Shown here in pieces: positions 1 to 9,452 of a stretch of DNA of 64,000 nt. Numbering within the stretch: position 1 is the first letter of the stretch; each line of letters begins with the position of its first letter. Under the pieces are notes generated by a model. The model did no database searches and was not told where the DNA came from. It saw only the letters and a list, made by a program, of their open reading frames with translations. Made by a program: the position numbers and the translations under genes. The DNA is from Oceanobacter sp. (lineage in GTDB: Bacteria > Pseudomonadota > Gammaproteobacteria > Pseudomonadales > Oceanobacteraceae): assembly GCA_002733645.1 (NCBI GenBank), contig NVWL01000048.1:43883-107882 (forward strand), in the 5' to 3' direction.

Positions 1-244
1 TGGTTACCGTCGCCCAAGCAATAACCGCGTATACCGTTTCCGTGATTACCTAATCAGCCAAGGCCATGTTGTCACCATCCGCTCAACACGTGGTGATGAT
101 ATTGATGCTGCCTGTGGTCAATTAGTCGGCAACGTTGAAGACCGAACTCGACGCAGTCAAAAATATTCAGAATCGGCAAAAGCCAATGCGACTCGCATTG
201 ATGCAGTACAAATAGATAACGAACAGGATGGTCGTTCAGTATGA
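1..244 (+). CDS. rlmN: 23S rRNA/tRNA adenine-C2 methyltransferase RlmN, 3' end only
   Basis: This is the last 80 codons of a gene that begins before the window; the reading frame starts at base 2 and ends with TGA at 242-244. RlmN is a radical-SAM enzyme that methylates C2 of A2503 in 23S rRNA and A37 of some tRNAs. The visible part carries the family's conserved C-terminal stretch [15 protein letters not shown], whose Cys corresponds to the methyl-carrying cysteine (Cys355 in E. coli). The radical-SAM CxxxCxxC motif would lie upstream, outside the window. The stop overlaps the pilW start (ATGA), so the two genes are probably translationally coupled. rlmN-pilW is a common gammaproteobacterial gene order. 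Confidence 0.93.
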   Translation, partial: GYRRPSNNRVYRFRDYLISQGHVVTIRSTRGDDIDAACGQLVGNVEDRTRRSQKYSESAKANATRIDAVQIDNEQDGRSV

Positions 245-1047
245 CATTCCAACAGTTAACAAAATGTATTTTAGTTCTCCTGCCTGTGTTTGTGCTCAGC
301 GCTTGTGTGACCACAGAAACCGGTCGCTTTACTAAAAAAGCATCCCCTGAAAAAGCGGTAGAAAACTACACGCAATTGGGTCTAGGTTACTTAAATAAAG
401 GGCGACCTGATTGGGCACGAGATCGTTTGAAAAAAGCACTCGATATCAACCCCAATGACCCAGAAGCCAATGACGCTATGGGCTTAGTTTGGCAAGCAGA
501 AGGCGAACTCGATTTATCTGAAGAATTCTTTAAAAAAGCCATTAAAGAAGATCCGAAGTTTGTACTAGCAAAACACCACTTGGGTCGTTTGTATCTGAAA
601 ATGGGTCGCCATGATGAAGCGCGAGAGCCACTAGAAACAGCATCGGGTGATCGTTACTACAATAATCGTGTAGGTGCCTATAACGACCTAGCTCTGAATT
701 TTTATCGTATGGAAAACCCAAACGCGGCGATTGAGGCCTACACGCAGTCGATTCGTTTAGCGCCTTATAATGTCGATGCCTTGGTTAATATTTCTACCTT
801 GTTATTTGAAGCTCAGCGCTACGATGAATCATTAAAATACTTTGATCGCTTTGACCGCTTAGTTCAGCGTAATCAAAACGCGCATACTGCGCACAGCTTA
901 TGGTTGGGCATTAAACTGCTGACCATTCATGTGCAAACAGCGCGGACGATTGAGCTGGCGGCTGAATTAAAACGCCGTTTTCCGAACTCAAACGAATTTA
1001 CTATGTATCAAGAATCATTAAGCGAACAGTCTGGTGGTGGGGTTTAA
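241..1047 (+). CDS. pilW: Type IV pilus biogenesis/stability lipoprotein PilW (PilF), TPR protein
   Basis: A 268-residue protein with a lipoprotein signal ending in LSAC (lipidated Cys22), followed by tandem tetratricopeptide repeats from about residue 44 to 200 (for example the [20 protein letters not shown] repeat). In Pseudomonas the PilF/PilW outer-membrane lipoprotein is the pilotin that places and stabilises PilQ secretin multimers, so it is needed for type IV pili. The start overlaps the rlmN stop by four bases. Downstream, ispG begins three bases after the stop; the rodZ gene that often sits between them in related bacteria is absent here. The assignment rests on the lipobox, TPR content, length (about 250 aa is usual) and gene order. 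Confidence 0.88.
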   Translation: MTFQQLTKCILVLLPVFVLSACVTTETGRFTKKASPEKAVENYTQLGLGYLNKGRPDWARDRLKKALDINPNDPEANDAMGLVWQAEGELDLSEEFFKKAIKEDPKFVLAKHHLGRLYLKMGRHDEAREPLETASGDRYYNNRVGAYNDLALNFYRMENPNAAIEAYTQSIRLAPYNVDALVNISTLLFEAQRYDESLKYFDRFDRLVQRNQNAHTAHSLWLGIKLLTIHVQTARTIELAAELKRRFPNSNEFTMYQESLSEQSGGGV

Positions 1048-1050
1048 ATC

Positions 1051-2169
1051 ATGAATAAAAACATGGAAAACCCAATTAAGCGCCGCAAAAGCCGACAAAT
1101 AATGGTGGGTAATGTGCCGGTCGGTGGTGATGCCCCGATTGCGGTGCAAACCATGACAAACACAGAAACCACTGATATTGATGCCACGGTTGCTCAAATT
1201 CGCCGCGCGCAAGATGCTGGTGTGGATATTGTTCGTGTTTCAGTACCGACTATGGATGCAGCGGTCGCTTTTGGTGAAATTCGCAAGCAAGTGGACGTGC
1301 CGTTAATTTCAGACATTCACTTCGATTACCGTATCGCCCTTAAAGTGGCCGATCTCGGTGTCGATTGTCTGCGAATTAATCCGGGTAACATTGGTCGTGA
1401 AGATCGTGTTCGCGCGGTGGTTGATGCCGCTAAGCAAAATGGCATTCCCATTCGTATTGGTGTGAATGCTGGGTCGTTAGAAAAAGACCTACAGAAAAAA
1501 TATGGCGAGCCAACACCAGACGCACTGGTTGAATCCGCCATGCGTCATATTGATATTCTTGATCGTCTGAATTTTCCGGACTTTAAACTTAGTTTAAAAG
1601 CCTCGGATATTTTCATGACCGTGGCTGCGTACCGGAAAATTGCGGACAAAATTGATCAACCTTTACATCTAGGTATTACCGAAGCCGGTGGTCTGCGTGG
1701 CGGTACAGTAAAATCCTCGATTGGCTTAGGTTTATTATTGTGGGACGGCATTGGTGACACCATTCGAGTTTCATTGGCCGCCGATCCAGTCGAAGAAGTG
1801 AAAGTCGGCTGGGACATGCTCAAATCATTAAAGCTACGTTCGCGCGGTATTAACTTTATTGCTTGTCCTAGTTGCTCGCGTCAGAACTTTGATGTGATCA
1901 AAACCATGAACGAGCTAGAAATGCGCGTTGAAGATATCCGTACCGATATGGATGTTGCTGTCATTGGCTGTGTCGTGAACGGGCCAGGCGAAGCAAAAGA
2001 ATCAGACATTGGTTTAACTGGTGGTCAGCCAAACTTGGTCTACATCGACGGCAAGCCAAGCGGTAAATTAACCAACGACAATCTGGTTGAAGATTTAGAG
2101 CGCATGATACGAACTCGCGCACTTGAACTTGATGAAGAACGCAAAGATCTGATTACTAGCGATAAGTAA
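1051..2169 (+). CDS. ispG: 4-hydroxy-3-methylbut-2-en-1-yl diphosphate synthase (IspG/GcpE)
   Basis: A 372-residue cytosolic [4Fe-4S] enzyme of the MEP isoprenoid pathway; it reductively converts 2-C-methylerythritol 2,4-cyclodiphosphate to HMBPP. The N-terminal TIM-barrel region includes [16 protein letters not shown] and [10 protein letters not shown]. The cluster ligands are visible as Cys272 and Cys275 in CPSCSRQ, Cys307 in [10 protein letters not shown], and Glu314 a few residues later. The length matches the short bacterial form (E. coli 372 aa). It follows pilW by three bases and precedes hisS, a widespread order. The ATG at 1051 is chosen because it directly precedes the conserved N-terminus. 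Confidence 0.98.
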   Translation: MNKNMENPIKRRKSRQIMVGNVPVGGDAPIAVQTMTNTETTDIDATVAQIRRAQDAGVDIVRVSVPTMDAAVAFGEIRKQVDVPLISDIHFDYRIALKVADLGVDCLRINPGNIGREDRVRAVVDAAKQNGIPIRIGVNAGSLEKDLQKKYGEPTPDALVESAMRHIDILDRLNFPDFKLSLKASDIFMTVAAYRKIADKIDQPLHLGITEAGGLRGGTVKSSIGLGLLLWDGIGDTIRVSLAADPVEEVKVGWDMLKSLKLRSRGINFIACPSCSRQNFDVIKTMNELEMRVEDIRTDMDVAVIGCVVNGPGEAKESDIGLTGGQPNLVYIDGKPSGKLTNDNLVEDLERMIRTRALELDEERKDLITSDK

Positions 2170-2212
2170 GACTGGTATTAGACGGCAAAGAATAGGCAGG
2201 AACAGAGTTAAC

Positions 2213-3493
2213 ATGGCGAAAAAAATTCAGGCAATCCGTGGCATGAACGACCTACTACCAGCCCAAAGTCCGGTCTGGCAGTATTTAGAAGGTTCAGTCA
2301 AAGAGATGCTCGCTGGGTACGGTTACGACGAAATTCGTATGCCGATCCTAGAACAGACCGCACTGTTCAAACGCTCTATTGGTGAAGTTACCGATATCGT
2401 TGAAAAAGAAATGTACACCTTCGAAGATCGCAACGGCGATAGCCTGACCTTGCGCCCTGAAGGTACGGCGAGTTGTGTGCGTGCCTGTGAAGAAGGCGGC
2501 TTGCTGTACAACCAGACTCAGCGCCTGTGGTATACCGGCCCAATGTTCCGTCATGAACGCCCGCAGAAAGGTCGTTACCGTCAGTTTTACCAAGTGGGTG
2601 TTGAAACCTTTGGTATCGCGACACCAGATATCGATGCCGAATTGATTCTGATGACGGCGCGTTTATGGCAGCAGCTGGGCTTGAGTGATGCCGTGACACT
2701 GCAACTGAATACCTTAGGCAGTAACCAAGCGCGTGCGGATTATCGTGATGCTTTAGTCGCTTACCTAAAAGAGCGTGAAGATAAGCTGGATGACGATAGC
2801 CTTCGTCGTTTAGAAACAAACCCACTACGTGTACTGGATAGTAAAAACCCAGAGACACAGGCTTTGTTGCAAGACGCGCCGGAACTGCACGATTATCTTG
2901 ATGCCGAAAGTCGTGAAGAATTCGACACACTGCGCAAGATTTTAGATGCGGCGGGTGTGAAGTACGAAATTAATCAGCGTCTGGTTCGTGGTCTCGACTA
3001 CTACTGCAAGACCGTGTTCGAATGGGTGACTGATAAGCTTGGCGCACAAGGCACCGTATGTGCTGGTGGTCGCTACGATGGCTTAGTCGAGCAACTCGGT
3101 GGTAAGCCAACGCCAGCAGTAGGCTTTGCCATGGGCGTAGAGCGTTTGATTTTATTGTTAGAAACGCTAGAAGTGATACCGCCAGAAGTAATGCAAACCA
3201 TAGATCTATACGTCTGTGGTGTCGGTGCAGGCGCAGACCTCGCAGGCTTGCTATTATCAGACCGTTTGCGCAGCGAGCAGCCTTGGTTGAGAATTCAAAC
3301 TCACTGCGGTGGTGGCAGCTTTAAAAGCCAGATGAAAAAAGCCGACAAGAGTGGTGCTGTATACGCACTACTGCTTGGTGAAAGTGAAATTGAAGCGGGG
3401 CAGGTGACAGTTAAAGATCTGCGCGGCGGCACAGAACAACAAACGATTAGCCAAGATGAACTCCTTGGCTGGTTAACGGATAATATGAGCTAA
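2213..3493 (+). CDS. hisS: Histidyl-tRNA synthetase
   Basis: A 426-residue class II aminoacyl-tRNA synthetase that charges tRNA-His in the cytoplasm. Class II motif 2 is seen at residues 112-127 ([16 protein letters not shown]), the histidine-specific loop as [14 protein letters not shown], and motif 3 as [11 protein letters not shown]. The C-terminal anticodon-binding domain covers roughly the last 100 residues. Length agrees with E. coli HisS (424 aa). The gene lies 43 bases after ispG and 60 bases before yfgM, in the standard ispG-hisS-yfgM-bamB-der order. Confidence 0.98.
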   Translation: MAKKIQAIRGMNDLLPAQSPVWQYLEGSVKEMLAGYGYDEIRMPILEQTALFKRSIGEVTDIVEKEMYTFEDRNGDSLTLRPEGTASCVRACEEGGLLYNQTQRLWYTGPMFRHERPQKGRYRQFYQVGVETFGIATPDIDAELILMTARLWQQLGLSDAVTLQLNTLGSNQARADYRDALVAYLKEREDKLDDDSLRRLETNPLRVLDSKNPETQALLQDAPELHDYLDAESREEFDTLRKILDAAGVKYEINQRLVRGLDYYCKTVFEWVTDKLGAQGTVCAGGRYDGLVEQLGGKPTPAVGFAMGVERLILLLETLEVIPPEVMQTIDLYVCGVGAGADLAGLLLSDRLRSEQPWLRIQTHCGGGSFKSQMKKADKSGAVYALLLGESEIEAGQVTVKDLRGGTEQQTISQDELLGWLTDNMS

Positions 3494-3553
3494 CGTCGAA
3501 GACATTAGTTTCAACGAACGACCAATAAGAAAAATGCTGTCGGAGAGCAGATA

Positions 3554-4204
3554 ATGAGCGAATTACGTACGGACGAAGAACAAGCAGAGATCATCAAAAA
3601 GTGGTGGTCTGAAAACGGTACAAGCCTACTGACGACTATTGCCGTTGCGGTAGCTGGTGTAGTGGGTTGGAATACCTGGCAGGACAACAAGCAAGCGACT
3701 GGCGAAGCAGCATCAGCTGTTTACACCCAGTTGGTAGAATTGTCAGCTCAAGACAGCGACGCTAATTCAGTCGAAATGCAAACACTGGCTGAACAGCTAA
3801 AAGGTGAATTTGCTGATACCGCGTACGGTGACTTTGGTGGCCTCTTCATCGCTCGCATTGCGGCGGATAAAGGCGATTTTGACGCGGCTGCAACAGAACT
3901 AAAAGCATTGGCTGATACGGCTGAAAATCCAGCGGTTAAGTCGATCGCTCAAGCTCGCCTTGCTAGCGTCTTAAATGAACAAGGTAAAGCGGATGAAGCA
4001 CTAGCAGCCTTGCCAGCCAAAGCTGACGCAGCATTTGCTCCACAAATAGAAGAAGCACGCGGTGATGCACTGTTCTTGAAAGGTGAATTGGCAGACGCAC
4101 GTGATGCCTACCTACGTGCGATGGAAGCGGCGCAAACACTTGGCCAAACCAACAATACCTTGCAACGTAAAATCGACAGCCTAAAAACAGGTGGTGATGC
4201 CTAA
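3554..4204 (+). CDS. yfgM: YfgM family ancillary SecYEG translocon protein
   Basis: A 216-residue inner-membrane protein. It has a short cytosolic N-terminus (ELRTDEEQAEIIKKWWSENG), one transmembrane segment at about residues 24-42 and a periplasmic TPR-like helical domain rich in alanine. YfgM in E. coli associates with SecYEG and the chaperone PpiD. The N-terminal sequence with the paired tryptophans before the membrane segment is typical of the family. Its stop overlaps the bamB start by one base (TAATG), which supports an operon linking inner-membrane translocation with outer-membrane assembly. Confidence 0.92.
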   Translation: MSELRTDEEQAEIIKKWWSENGTSLLTTIAVAVAGVVGWNTWQDNKQATGEAASAVYTQLVELSAQDSDANSVEMQTLAEQLKGEFADTAYGDFGGLFIARIAADKGDFDAAATELKALADTAENPAVKSIAQARLASVLNEQGKADEALAALPAKADAAFAPQIEEARGDALFLKGELADARDAYLRAMEAAQTLGQTNNTLQRKIDSLKTGGDA

Positions 4205-5406
4205 TGCGTCTGGCCCGAGCTTTCTTTCCAATAGCAGTGTTGGCTTTTGCTGGTGTGATGAGCGCGTGCTCGTCTACCCCTGAAAAAGTACTGCCTGACG
4301 TCACCGGTGATACGGATATTTCCGTCAGCTGGCGTACCTCACTCGGAGAAGGGCCGGGAGTCACCTTCACTCGCCTAAAAGCGACTGTCGGTGATGGCGT
4401 TGTATACGCCGCAGATACTGGCGGGCAAGTTTCCGCGATCAACCTTGAAAGTGGACGCCATGAGTGGAGTGTCGACCTAGAACAAACCATTCTTGGTGGT
4501 GTGGCACTGGCGGGTGATCAGCTATTTGTTAGTCTACGTGAAGGATCATTAGTCGCGTTATCTACGGACAATGGTGAAGAGCTTTGGCGCTCCATGCTGC
4601 CAAGTGAAGCGGTTGCGATGGCCTCAGCGGACGAGCAACGTGTGTTTGTACAAACCGTCGATGGTCGCGTAACGGCGCTTGAGCGTGAAGATGGCAAACA
4701 AGCTTGGTCATATGAAGCCGGAATGCCAGTGTTATCGATTCGTGGAACCGGCGCACCGCTCGTATTGGAACGCTTAGTACTCACAGGGTTTGCCACAGGC
4801 AAATTGGTTGCACTGGATAAAGTGTTGGGTATCCCGCGTTGGGATGTTCGCTTGGGTGTGCCTGATGGCCGCTCAGAGCTAGAGCGCCTTGTGGATGTGG
4901 ATGGTGCCCCGGTCGGAGAAGGTCGTATTATCTACGCGGCCGCTTATCACGGTAATTTGGCGGCGATCAGTGAAAACGGTGATGTGATCTGGCAAGAATC
5001 TGGATCAAGTTACACCAGCCCGGAATTAGCACTAGGCAGCATTTATCTCACCCTCGACGACGACACGATTCAGTCGTACGACATGGTCACAGGCGCACAA
5101 GCCTGGAAACAAGACCAACTGCAAGGACGTGGCTTAGGCCAAGTCACTGCTATAGGCACTCAATTAGCTGTGGGTGATGAAGAAGGGTATGTTCACTTCC
5201 TGAGTCAAGTCGACGGTGAAGTGACAGGCCGTATTCTATTGCGACCTCGACCTCTGCACATCAATTACCCGCATCAGGGAGAAGCGACCAACTGGCGTTT
5301 GTCTCGCGGCCGGGATTTCGGTATTCGCAGTAATATGGTCGAAACTGACGAAGGACTGTTGGTCTATACCAACGCTGGTGAGCTGCTGCTACTCGACGTT
5401 AAATAA
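4204..5406 (+). CDS. bamB: Outer membrane protein assembly factor BamB
   Basis: A 400-residue outer-membrane lipoprotein with a lipobox VMSAC (lipidated Cys22). The rest is an eight-bladed beta-propeller with PQQ-like repeats, seen as recurring W-G-type blade motifs such as [34 protein letters not shown] and [11 protein letters not shown]. BamB scaffolds BamA in the complex that folds outer-membrane beta-barrels. Length matches E. coli BamB (392 aa). It sits between yfgM and der, as in most gammaproteobacteria. Confidence 0.96.
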   Translation: MRLARAFFPIAVLAFAGVMSACSSTPEKVLPDVTGDTDISVSWRTSLGEGPGVTFTRLKATVGDGVVYAADTGGQVSAINLESGRHEWSVDLEQTILGGVALAGDQLFVSLREGSLVALSTDNGEELWRSMLPSEAVAMASADEQRVFVQTVDGRVTALEREDGKQAWSYEAGMPVLSIRGTGAPLVLERLVLTGFATGKLVALDKVLGIPRWDVRLGVPDGRSELERLVDVDGAPVGEGRIIYAAAYHGNLAAISENGDVIWQESGSSYTSPELALGSIYLTLDDDTIQSYDMVTGAQAWKQDQLQGRGLGQVTAIGTQLAVGDEEGYVHFLSQVDGEVTGRILLRPRPLHINYPHQGEATNWRLSRGRDFGIRSNMVETDEGLLVYTNAGELLLLDVK

Positions 5407-5465
5407 ACACGGGTGAGTTCAACACCACGCCCTTATTTTTGAAACATTTTCTGAGGTCACCATCC

Positions 5466-6971
5466 ATGGTACCCGTCATCGCCCTGATTGGCCGTCCGAA
5501 CGTCGGTAAATCAACATTGTTTAATCGTCTGACCAAAAGCCGTGATGCGCTTGTGGCAGAAATTGCTGGCCTGACCCGCGACCGTAAATACGGCGAAGGT
5601 AAGGTGGGCGATCATCCCTTCATTGTGATTGATACCGGTGGTATCAGTGGTCAGGAAGAAGGCATTGACGAAGCCATGGCAGGGCAAAGTTTCCAAGCGA
5701 TACAAGAAGCCGACATCGTCTTCTTTATGGTAGATGTTAACGCCGGCGTGACCGCAGGCGACCGCATGATTGCTGAATACCTACGTCGCAATAACAAATC
5801 TGCGTACCTGATTGCCAACAAAATTGATGGTAAAAACCCGGACGTCGTTCTGGGTGAGTTCTACGAACTCGCCATGGGCGAACCTCTAGGTATCGCCGCT
5901 GCTCACAACCGTGGCGTATCAGCACTGATTGAGCACGTCATGGACCCATTGTTCGACAAAGAAATAGTCGAAGAAGAGGAAAATGGCTATTACTACGGCG
6001 AAGAAGAATCTGAAAGCGCTCGTGACCACCAAGCGCTTAACATCAAAGGCATCAAAATTGCCGTGGTGGGGCGTCCTAATGTCGGCAAATCAACACTCGT
6101 AAACCGCTTCTTAGGCGAAGACCGTGTGGTGGTATATGACGAAGCAGGCACCACACGTGACAGCATATATATCCCATACGAACGTCACGGTCAGGACTAC
6201 ACGTTAATTGATACCGCTGGTATTCGTCGTCGTAAAAACATCTCCGAAGCGGCAGAAAAATTCTCCATTATTAAAACCCTGCAAGCGATCCAAGACTGTA
6301 ACGTCTGTATTCTTGTACTTGATGCCCGCACCGGCATCGTAGAGCAAGATCTACACATGTTGAGCTTCGTGCTTAACTCGGGTCGCGCATTAGTATTAGC
6401 AATCAACAAATGGGACGGAATGGACGCTGATGATAAACAGCGTGTTAAAGACGAACTCGACCGTCGCTTTAACTTCCTCACCTTTGCAGATACCCACTTT
6501 ATATCTGCGCTACATGGTACCGGTGTAGGCCACCTATATGAGTCTGTTGATCATGCCTATGCCTCGGCGATGGCCAAATGGCAGACCAACATGCTGACAC
6601 GCATCCTTGAAGACGCCGTTGCTGGGCACCAGCCACCGGTGGTTCGTGGTCGCCGACCTAAACTTCGTTACGCCCACCAAGGCGGTTCCAACCCGCCGCG
6701 TATTATCGTACACGGAACCTTAGTTGAATCACTCAATGAAGACTACAAACGTTACCTAGTAAACACCTTCCGACGTGTACTCGACATTAAAGGCACACCG
6801 GTGCGGTTTGAGTTTAAACAAGGTGATAACCCTTACTCCGACAAAAAGAAAGACGTGAAACACTCCACACGTCGTCGTGCTGAAGCGGTTGTACGTACCG
6901 ATAACAAACGTAAGATCAAACTCGATAAAGCACGTAAGCAGCTTAAAAAGACGTACCAGAAGCCGAAGTAA
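5466..6971 (+). CDS. der: Ribosome biogenesis GTPase Der (EngA)
   Basis: A tandem-GTPase factor needed for 50S subunit maturation. Numbering from this start (501 aa), GTPase domain 1 has GRPNVGKST at 9-17, DTGG at 56-59 and NKID at 118-121. An acidic linker (about 166-190) follows. GTPase domain 2 has GRPNVGKST at 202-210, DTAGIRRR and NKWD, then a C-terminal KH-like domain and a basic tail. An upstream in-frame ATG at 5439 would add nine residues, but the family almost always begins MVPV(I/V)[11 protein letters not shown], and a GAGG ribosome-binding site lies just before 5466, so 5466 is preferred. Confidence 0.97.
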   Translation: MVPVIALIGRPNVGKSTLFNRLTKSRDALVAEIAGLTRDRKYGEGKVGDHPFIVIDTGGISGQEEGIDEAMAGQSFQAIQEADIVFFMVDVNAGVTAGDRMIAEYLRRNNKSAYLIANKIDGKNPDVVLGEFYELAMGEPLGIAAAHNRGVSALIEHVMDPLFDKEIVEEEENGYYYGEEESESARDHQALNIKGIKIAVVGRPNVGKSTLVNRFLGEDRVVVYDEAGTTRDSIYIPYERHGQDYTLIDTAGIRRRKNISEAAEKFSIIKTLQAIQDCNVCILVLDARTGIVEQDLHMLSFVLNSGRALVLAINKWDGMDADDKQRVKDELDRRFNFLTFADTHFISALHGTGVGHLYESVDHAYASAMAKWQTNMLTRILEDAVAGHQPPVVRGRRPKLRYAHQGGSNPPRIIVHGTLVESLNEDYKRYLVNTFRRVLDIKGTPVRFEFKQGDNPYSDKKKDVKHSTRRRAEAVVRTDNKRKIKLDKARKQLKKTYQKPK

Positions 6972-6993
6972 TAAGTGTTTTTAAGTGACGACG

Positions 6994-7031
6994 AAAAGCC
7001 GAGTGCTGGATAACTAGCCCTCGGCTTTTTT
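6994..7031 (+). terminator. Rho-independent terminator after der
   Basis: AAAGCCGAG and CTCGGCTTT form a stem around a loop of about 16 bases and are followed directly by a run of T. It lies 22 bases after the der stop and closes the pilW-der gene run. Confidence 0.88.
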
Positions 7032-7160
7032 GTGGGTGAACGATCAGTTTGATGTTGAGAGCGAGGAACATCGGGTAGTGCCTTCTATACCTTCCAACAT
7101 GAGAGTGTCGGAAGATATAAGAGGTATCGCTTGATGTTGTTCAGGGGGATAAATAATTAA

Positions 7161-7176
7161 ATGGTCTCCCCACAGG
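7161..7176. repeat. Distal attachment-site repeat
   Basis: ATGGTCTCCCCACAGG is identical to 11801-11816, the end of the tRNA-Arg gene. Positions 7181-7185 (CGAAC) also match the tRNA T-arm in register, so homology extends a few bases further. Only this fragment of a tRNA is present here. It marks the far end of the integrated element. Confidence 0.85.
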
Positions 7177-7237
7177 AGGCCGAACTACTGCCTTTTTGCC
7201 TTATTTTTGCCACAAATGGAACGTATTTTAGTATTTG

Positions 7238-7258
7238 ATACCCCCAGAAATACCCCCA
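7238..7258 (+). repeat. Paired ATACCCCCA repeats, likely integrase arm sites (left)
   Basis: Two copies of ATACCCCCA start at 7238 and 7250. A matching pair with the same 12-base spacing and orientation starts at 11669 and 11681 near the integrase. Short repeats flanking the core attachment site are typical arm-type binding sites for the N-terminal domain of tyrosine integrases; the role is inferred. Confidence 0.55.
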
Positions 7259-7346
7259 GAATTATTAGCTGAGGCTAAGGTTATCGTTATTCTAATGGGC
7301 CGCTTGTGCTATAAAGTCGTTAGGAAAATCCAACAAGGAAGAATTT

Positions 7347-8003
7347 ATGTTCAAGTTTATCTTAACTGCTGTTATCGCTCTCTGTACTCAGGTAGCTATG
7401 GCAGATGGCACTTTTAACTATAGTGGTTTGATTGCAAATGGTGGTTTCGTCAAAAGGGGGCTTGAAGATACAGACCAAGAGCTAGTTGCTTCTAACATCG
7501 GTCTAACTCTGAATAATGAGCTTAGTAATCAGTTTTTCCTTTCGTTATCACTAGGCCACCAAGTTATTGATGATGATATTTATTATGATGGTGTTTATGG
7601 CCAATTTGCGGGTACATCTACCTCTGTATCTTTGGGGCTTGGCCGTTATTTTTCTGTAAATCCGTTGCTTGATGTTTATTTCAGTGGCGGCATTATCCTT
7701 TCGCGTTATAACACGGATGCTCTTTTTACCGATGCTTTTGGTAATAGTTTGTATATTGAGGAAAGTGAGAGCGATTCTGCAATAGGTGCGACCTTAGCAG
7801 CGCGGATGCTTCTGAATTCAAATGGCAAGGTTGAGTTAATGCCAAGGCTGCAATTAACGTCTAACGAAGGTGAGAGTGATACTTCCGCCGGTATGGCTAT
7901 AGCGTTGAACACCTCAAAAAAATTAAGTTTTGGTTTCTCGTTTGATACATCGTTAAAGGAAGATGTCACAGCCTTTGGACTCTTTGGTCGTCTTTATTTT
8001 TAA
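7347..8003 (+). CDS. Outer-membrane beta-barrel-like protein (element cargo)
   Basis: A 218-residue protein with a signal peptide ending AMA|D (cleavage after residue 19). The mature part is rich in alternating hydrophobic and polar residues, aromatic residues and glycine (for example GTSTSVSLGLGRYF and LDVYFSGGIILSRY). It ends in LYF, the C-terminal aromatic signature recognised by the BAM complex. This suggests a small 8-10 strand outer-membrane barrel. It is the only plus-strand gene in the tRNA-Arg element, facing the minus-strand replication/regulation genes. The gene at 29752-30420 has the same layout (signal peptide, mature start near FNY, terminal LYY). A GGAAG ribosome-binding site precedes the ATG. 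No function can be named. Confidence 0.7.
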   Translation: MFKFILTAVIALCTQVAMADGTFNYSGLIANGGFVKRGLEDTDQELVASNIGLTLNNELSNQFFLSLSLGHQVIDDDIYYDGVYGQFAGTSTSVSLGLGRYFSVNPLLDVYFSGGIILSRYNTDALFTDAFGNSLYIEESESDSAIGATLAARMLLNSNGKVELMPRLQLTSNEGESDTSAGMAIALNTSKKLSFGFSFDTSLKEDVTAFGLFGRLYF

Positions 8004-8039
8004 AGGTAAAGCGTACCGGCTTGGTAATATATAAAGGTA

Positions 8040-8150
8040 TACACATAGCGACTAACTGACTCATGAAATTCAGGGGTACAAGTACACATAGCGACTAACT
8101 CTTGAGGTGATTTGGTGGCGTGGGGTGGTCATTGATACACATAGCGACTA
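8040..8150 (+). repeat. Three iteron-like direct repeats
   Basis: TACACATAGCGACTAACT is at 8040-8057 and exactly again at 8083-8100; the first 15 bases recur at 8136-8150. The start-to-start spacings are 43 and 53 bases. The repeats fill the gap between the convergent genes 7347-8003 and 8180-8578. They resemble binding sites for a replication or regulatory protein of the element. They are too few and too short-spaced for a CRISPR array. Confidence 0.75.
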
Positions 8151-8179
8151 GATGAATACAGATACCGACCACGAAATAT

Positions 8180-8578
8180 TTAAGGTCGGTACTGTTTCCA
8201 TTGATTGGTTGCTTGCTTCGTTGCTGCAATATCAGTCTTACCTTTGCATTCGTCTATTGGTTGCCAAGTGATGGCATAAAGCGAGCATCGGTTTTTTCCA
8301 CCTTGCCTAGAAAGTAAAATTAGCCCCGTGTTTAGTAGTTCAATTTTAGCATTCTGGAGTGTGCTGGGGGAGTGCCACCCCCTTGATTTCAGTATGCTGT
8401 AAGGTGCGCATAAATCACCGTTATTGTGCCCCTTGTATTGGGCTGCAATATCCACCAGCAACTTTACCGCCCATCCTCCAAGTGACAGGTAGGCTTCACT
8501 ATCTAGAACAGTGTGAGGTATGCCAAGGTAAGAACTTGTCCCTTTACGTCCCTTGAGCTTAGCTCTCTTATCTGACAT
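8180..8578 (-). CDS. Small winged-helix-like protein of the element, unknown function
   Basis: A 132-residue basic protein that I do not recognise. The segment from about residue 62 to 105 (YSILKSRGWHSPSTLQNAKI, then LLNTGLILLSRQGG) reads as helix-turn-helix followed by a beta wing, as in phage or plasmid replication-initiation and regulatory proteins. Its ATG overlaps the stop of the upstream gene by one base (TGATG), so the two are translationally coupled. Lying last in the minus-strand operon and next to the three direct repeats, it is a candidate for the protein that binds them. That link is inference. Confidence 0.65.
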   Translation of the reverse strand: MSDKRAKLKGRKGTSSYLGIPHTVLDSEAYLSLGGWAVKLLVDIAAQYKGHNNGDLCAPYSILKSRGWHSPSTLQNAKIELLNTGLILLSRQGGKNRCSLYAITWQPIDECKGKTDIAATKQATNQWKQYRP

Positions 8579-9165
8579 CAGGCTGTGCCACCTCTGGTAT
8601 CAGTGAACTTAAACTCTGTTTGCATAGCTTCCTCATAGCGTTCCAGCGCAGAGGGCAGACGCAGTGACTCTCTGAGGGCCAGATTTTTAGAATCACAGGC
8701 AAGCTCTCGCTTACGAATGGTTCGGGCTTCTGCGTCGTCCAGTGGTTTTCCTGTTAGGTGTAACGGGCTGAGCTGATACAGCCCTCGCCCTTTATCCTTA
8801 TTGAGGTTTTTGATTAACCAGAAGCCACCACTTTTACTGCGTAAAGATTGAATAGCTGAGCGGGGGTCAACTTCTAGGATTTGGATTAGTTTTGCCGTTG
8901 GTACTGGGTAGCCACCAGCAAGTGCCAGAAGTACCCTTCCTGCTTGGGTACGTTCGCCGGGTATATGGTGCGCCATGACGTGGCTAAATACTCTACGAAG
9001 TGTCAGTTCCATAAGGCACCCCCGCTCATAATAACGCCGCAATAGGGAAGGCTGGTGGCCAAAGGTACAAAGGTTTGTGCGTATACAAGCGTCAGAACGC
9101 GGTTTATACGCTGGTGTCTGAACTGGTAAGGGGCGTTCATATTTCACCCCCTGAGCGGCTCTCAT
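8578..9165 (-). CDS. Hypothetical winged-helix-like protein of the element
   Basis: This gives 195 residues from the ATG at 9165; the frame is open to a TTG at 9180, and an internal ATG at 9012 is also possible. The 9165 start overlaps alpA by 29 bases. The middle (HHIPGERTQAGRVLLALAGG, then TAKLIQILEVDPRSAIQSLR) looks like a winged helix. The following KDKGRGLYQLSP may be its wing. The C-terminal third is charged and probably helical. It lies between alpA and the 132-residue protein in one overlapping operon, a typical place for a replication or packaging-interference gene in small satellites. No family was recognised and the start is uncertain. Confidence 0.6.
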   Translation of the reverse strand: MRAAQGVKYERPLPVQTPAYKPRSDACIRTNLCTFGHQPSLLRRYYERGCLMELTLRRVFSHVMAHHIPGERTQAGRVLLALAGGYPVPTAKLIQILEVDPRSAIQSLRSKSGGFWLIKNLNKDKGRGLYQLSPLHLTGKPLDDAEARTIRKRELACDSKNLALRESLRLPSALERYEEAMQTEFKFTDTRGGTA

Positions 9166-9358
9166 TGATTCGTTGCTCAATCCACGAATAGACCTCTTCA
9201 GCGATCCATGCGGAAGCTCTGGTGGATAGTTTAATCTGTCGGGGGAATCGACCTTCCGCGATCATGGCGTGAACCTGAGAGCGGCATAAGCCGGTGGCCT
9301 GTTTAACTTCAGGGAAGCGCATCAGGCGGGGGAGTCGGTTTTGGTTGTTGTCATTCAT
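9137..9358 (-). CDS. alpA: AlpA family transcriptional regulator (excisionase-like)
   Basis: A 73-residue protein with a MerR-like helix-turn-helix in residues 10-60. The family pattern is clear: LMRFPEVKQATGLCRSQVH, then EGRFPRQIKLSTRASAWIAEEV, ending in a W-I-E helix. AlpA proteins activate integrase transcription or act as excisionases in P4-like elements. The gene is upstream of the two small proteins it overlaps. A 7-bp inverted repeat (9368-9394) covers its ribosome-binding site. Confidence 0.85.
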   Translation of the reverse strand: MNDNNQNRLPRLMRFPEVKQATGLCRSQVHAMIAEGRFPRQIKLSTRASAWIAEEVYSWIEQRINESRSGGEI

Positions 9359-9367
9359 CTAGTGCCT

Positions 9368-9394
9368 CCTGTAGGCGTTGTTGGTGACTACAGG
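9368..9394 (-). promoter_or_regulatory. Inverted repeat over the alpA ribosome-binding site
   Basis: CCTGTAG (9368-9374) and CTACAGG (9388-9394) are perfect complements separated by 13 bases. On the minus strand the 3' arm runs directly into AGGAGG, the alpA Shine-Dalgarno sequence, nine bases before the ATG. It could hide the RBS in mRNA or be a protein operator. Confidence 0.5.
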
Positions 9395-9452
9395 GGAAAC
9401 AATAATGCTCAGCGCCGGGTTTAATAATTATCTACGCTAGCGTCTGGGGGGA

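Larger units (their letters stand above)
7032..7346. other. Intergenic region holding the left element junction
   Basis: No convincing gene is seen in this stretch. Bases 7032-7160 are host sequence after the der terminator. The attachment repeat is at 7161-7176. Two ATACCCCCA repeats start at 7238 and 7250, exactly 12 bases apart, and match a similar pair at the other end of the element. An AAGGAAG ribosome-binding site stands just before the gene at 7347. Confidence 0.6.

Noticed and set aside
2388..2930. 180-codon open frame antisense to hisS
   Set aside because: It lies wholly opposite a strongly conserved gene, has no ribosome-binding site and no recognisable domain; it is a codon-usage shadow.
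3963..4490. 175-codon open frame antisense to yfgM/bamB
   Set aside because: Opposite two conserved genes with low-complexity translation; judged a shadow.
7161..7185. A second tRNA gene at the left element end
   Set aside because: Only the 3' end of tRNA-Arg is repeated; no anticodon or D-arm can be formed.
8040..8150. Possible CRISPR array
   Set aside because: Only three short repeats with unequal spacing, no cas genes, and the third copy is truncated.
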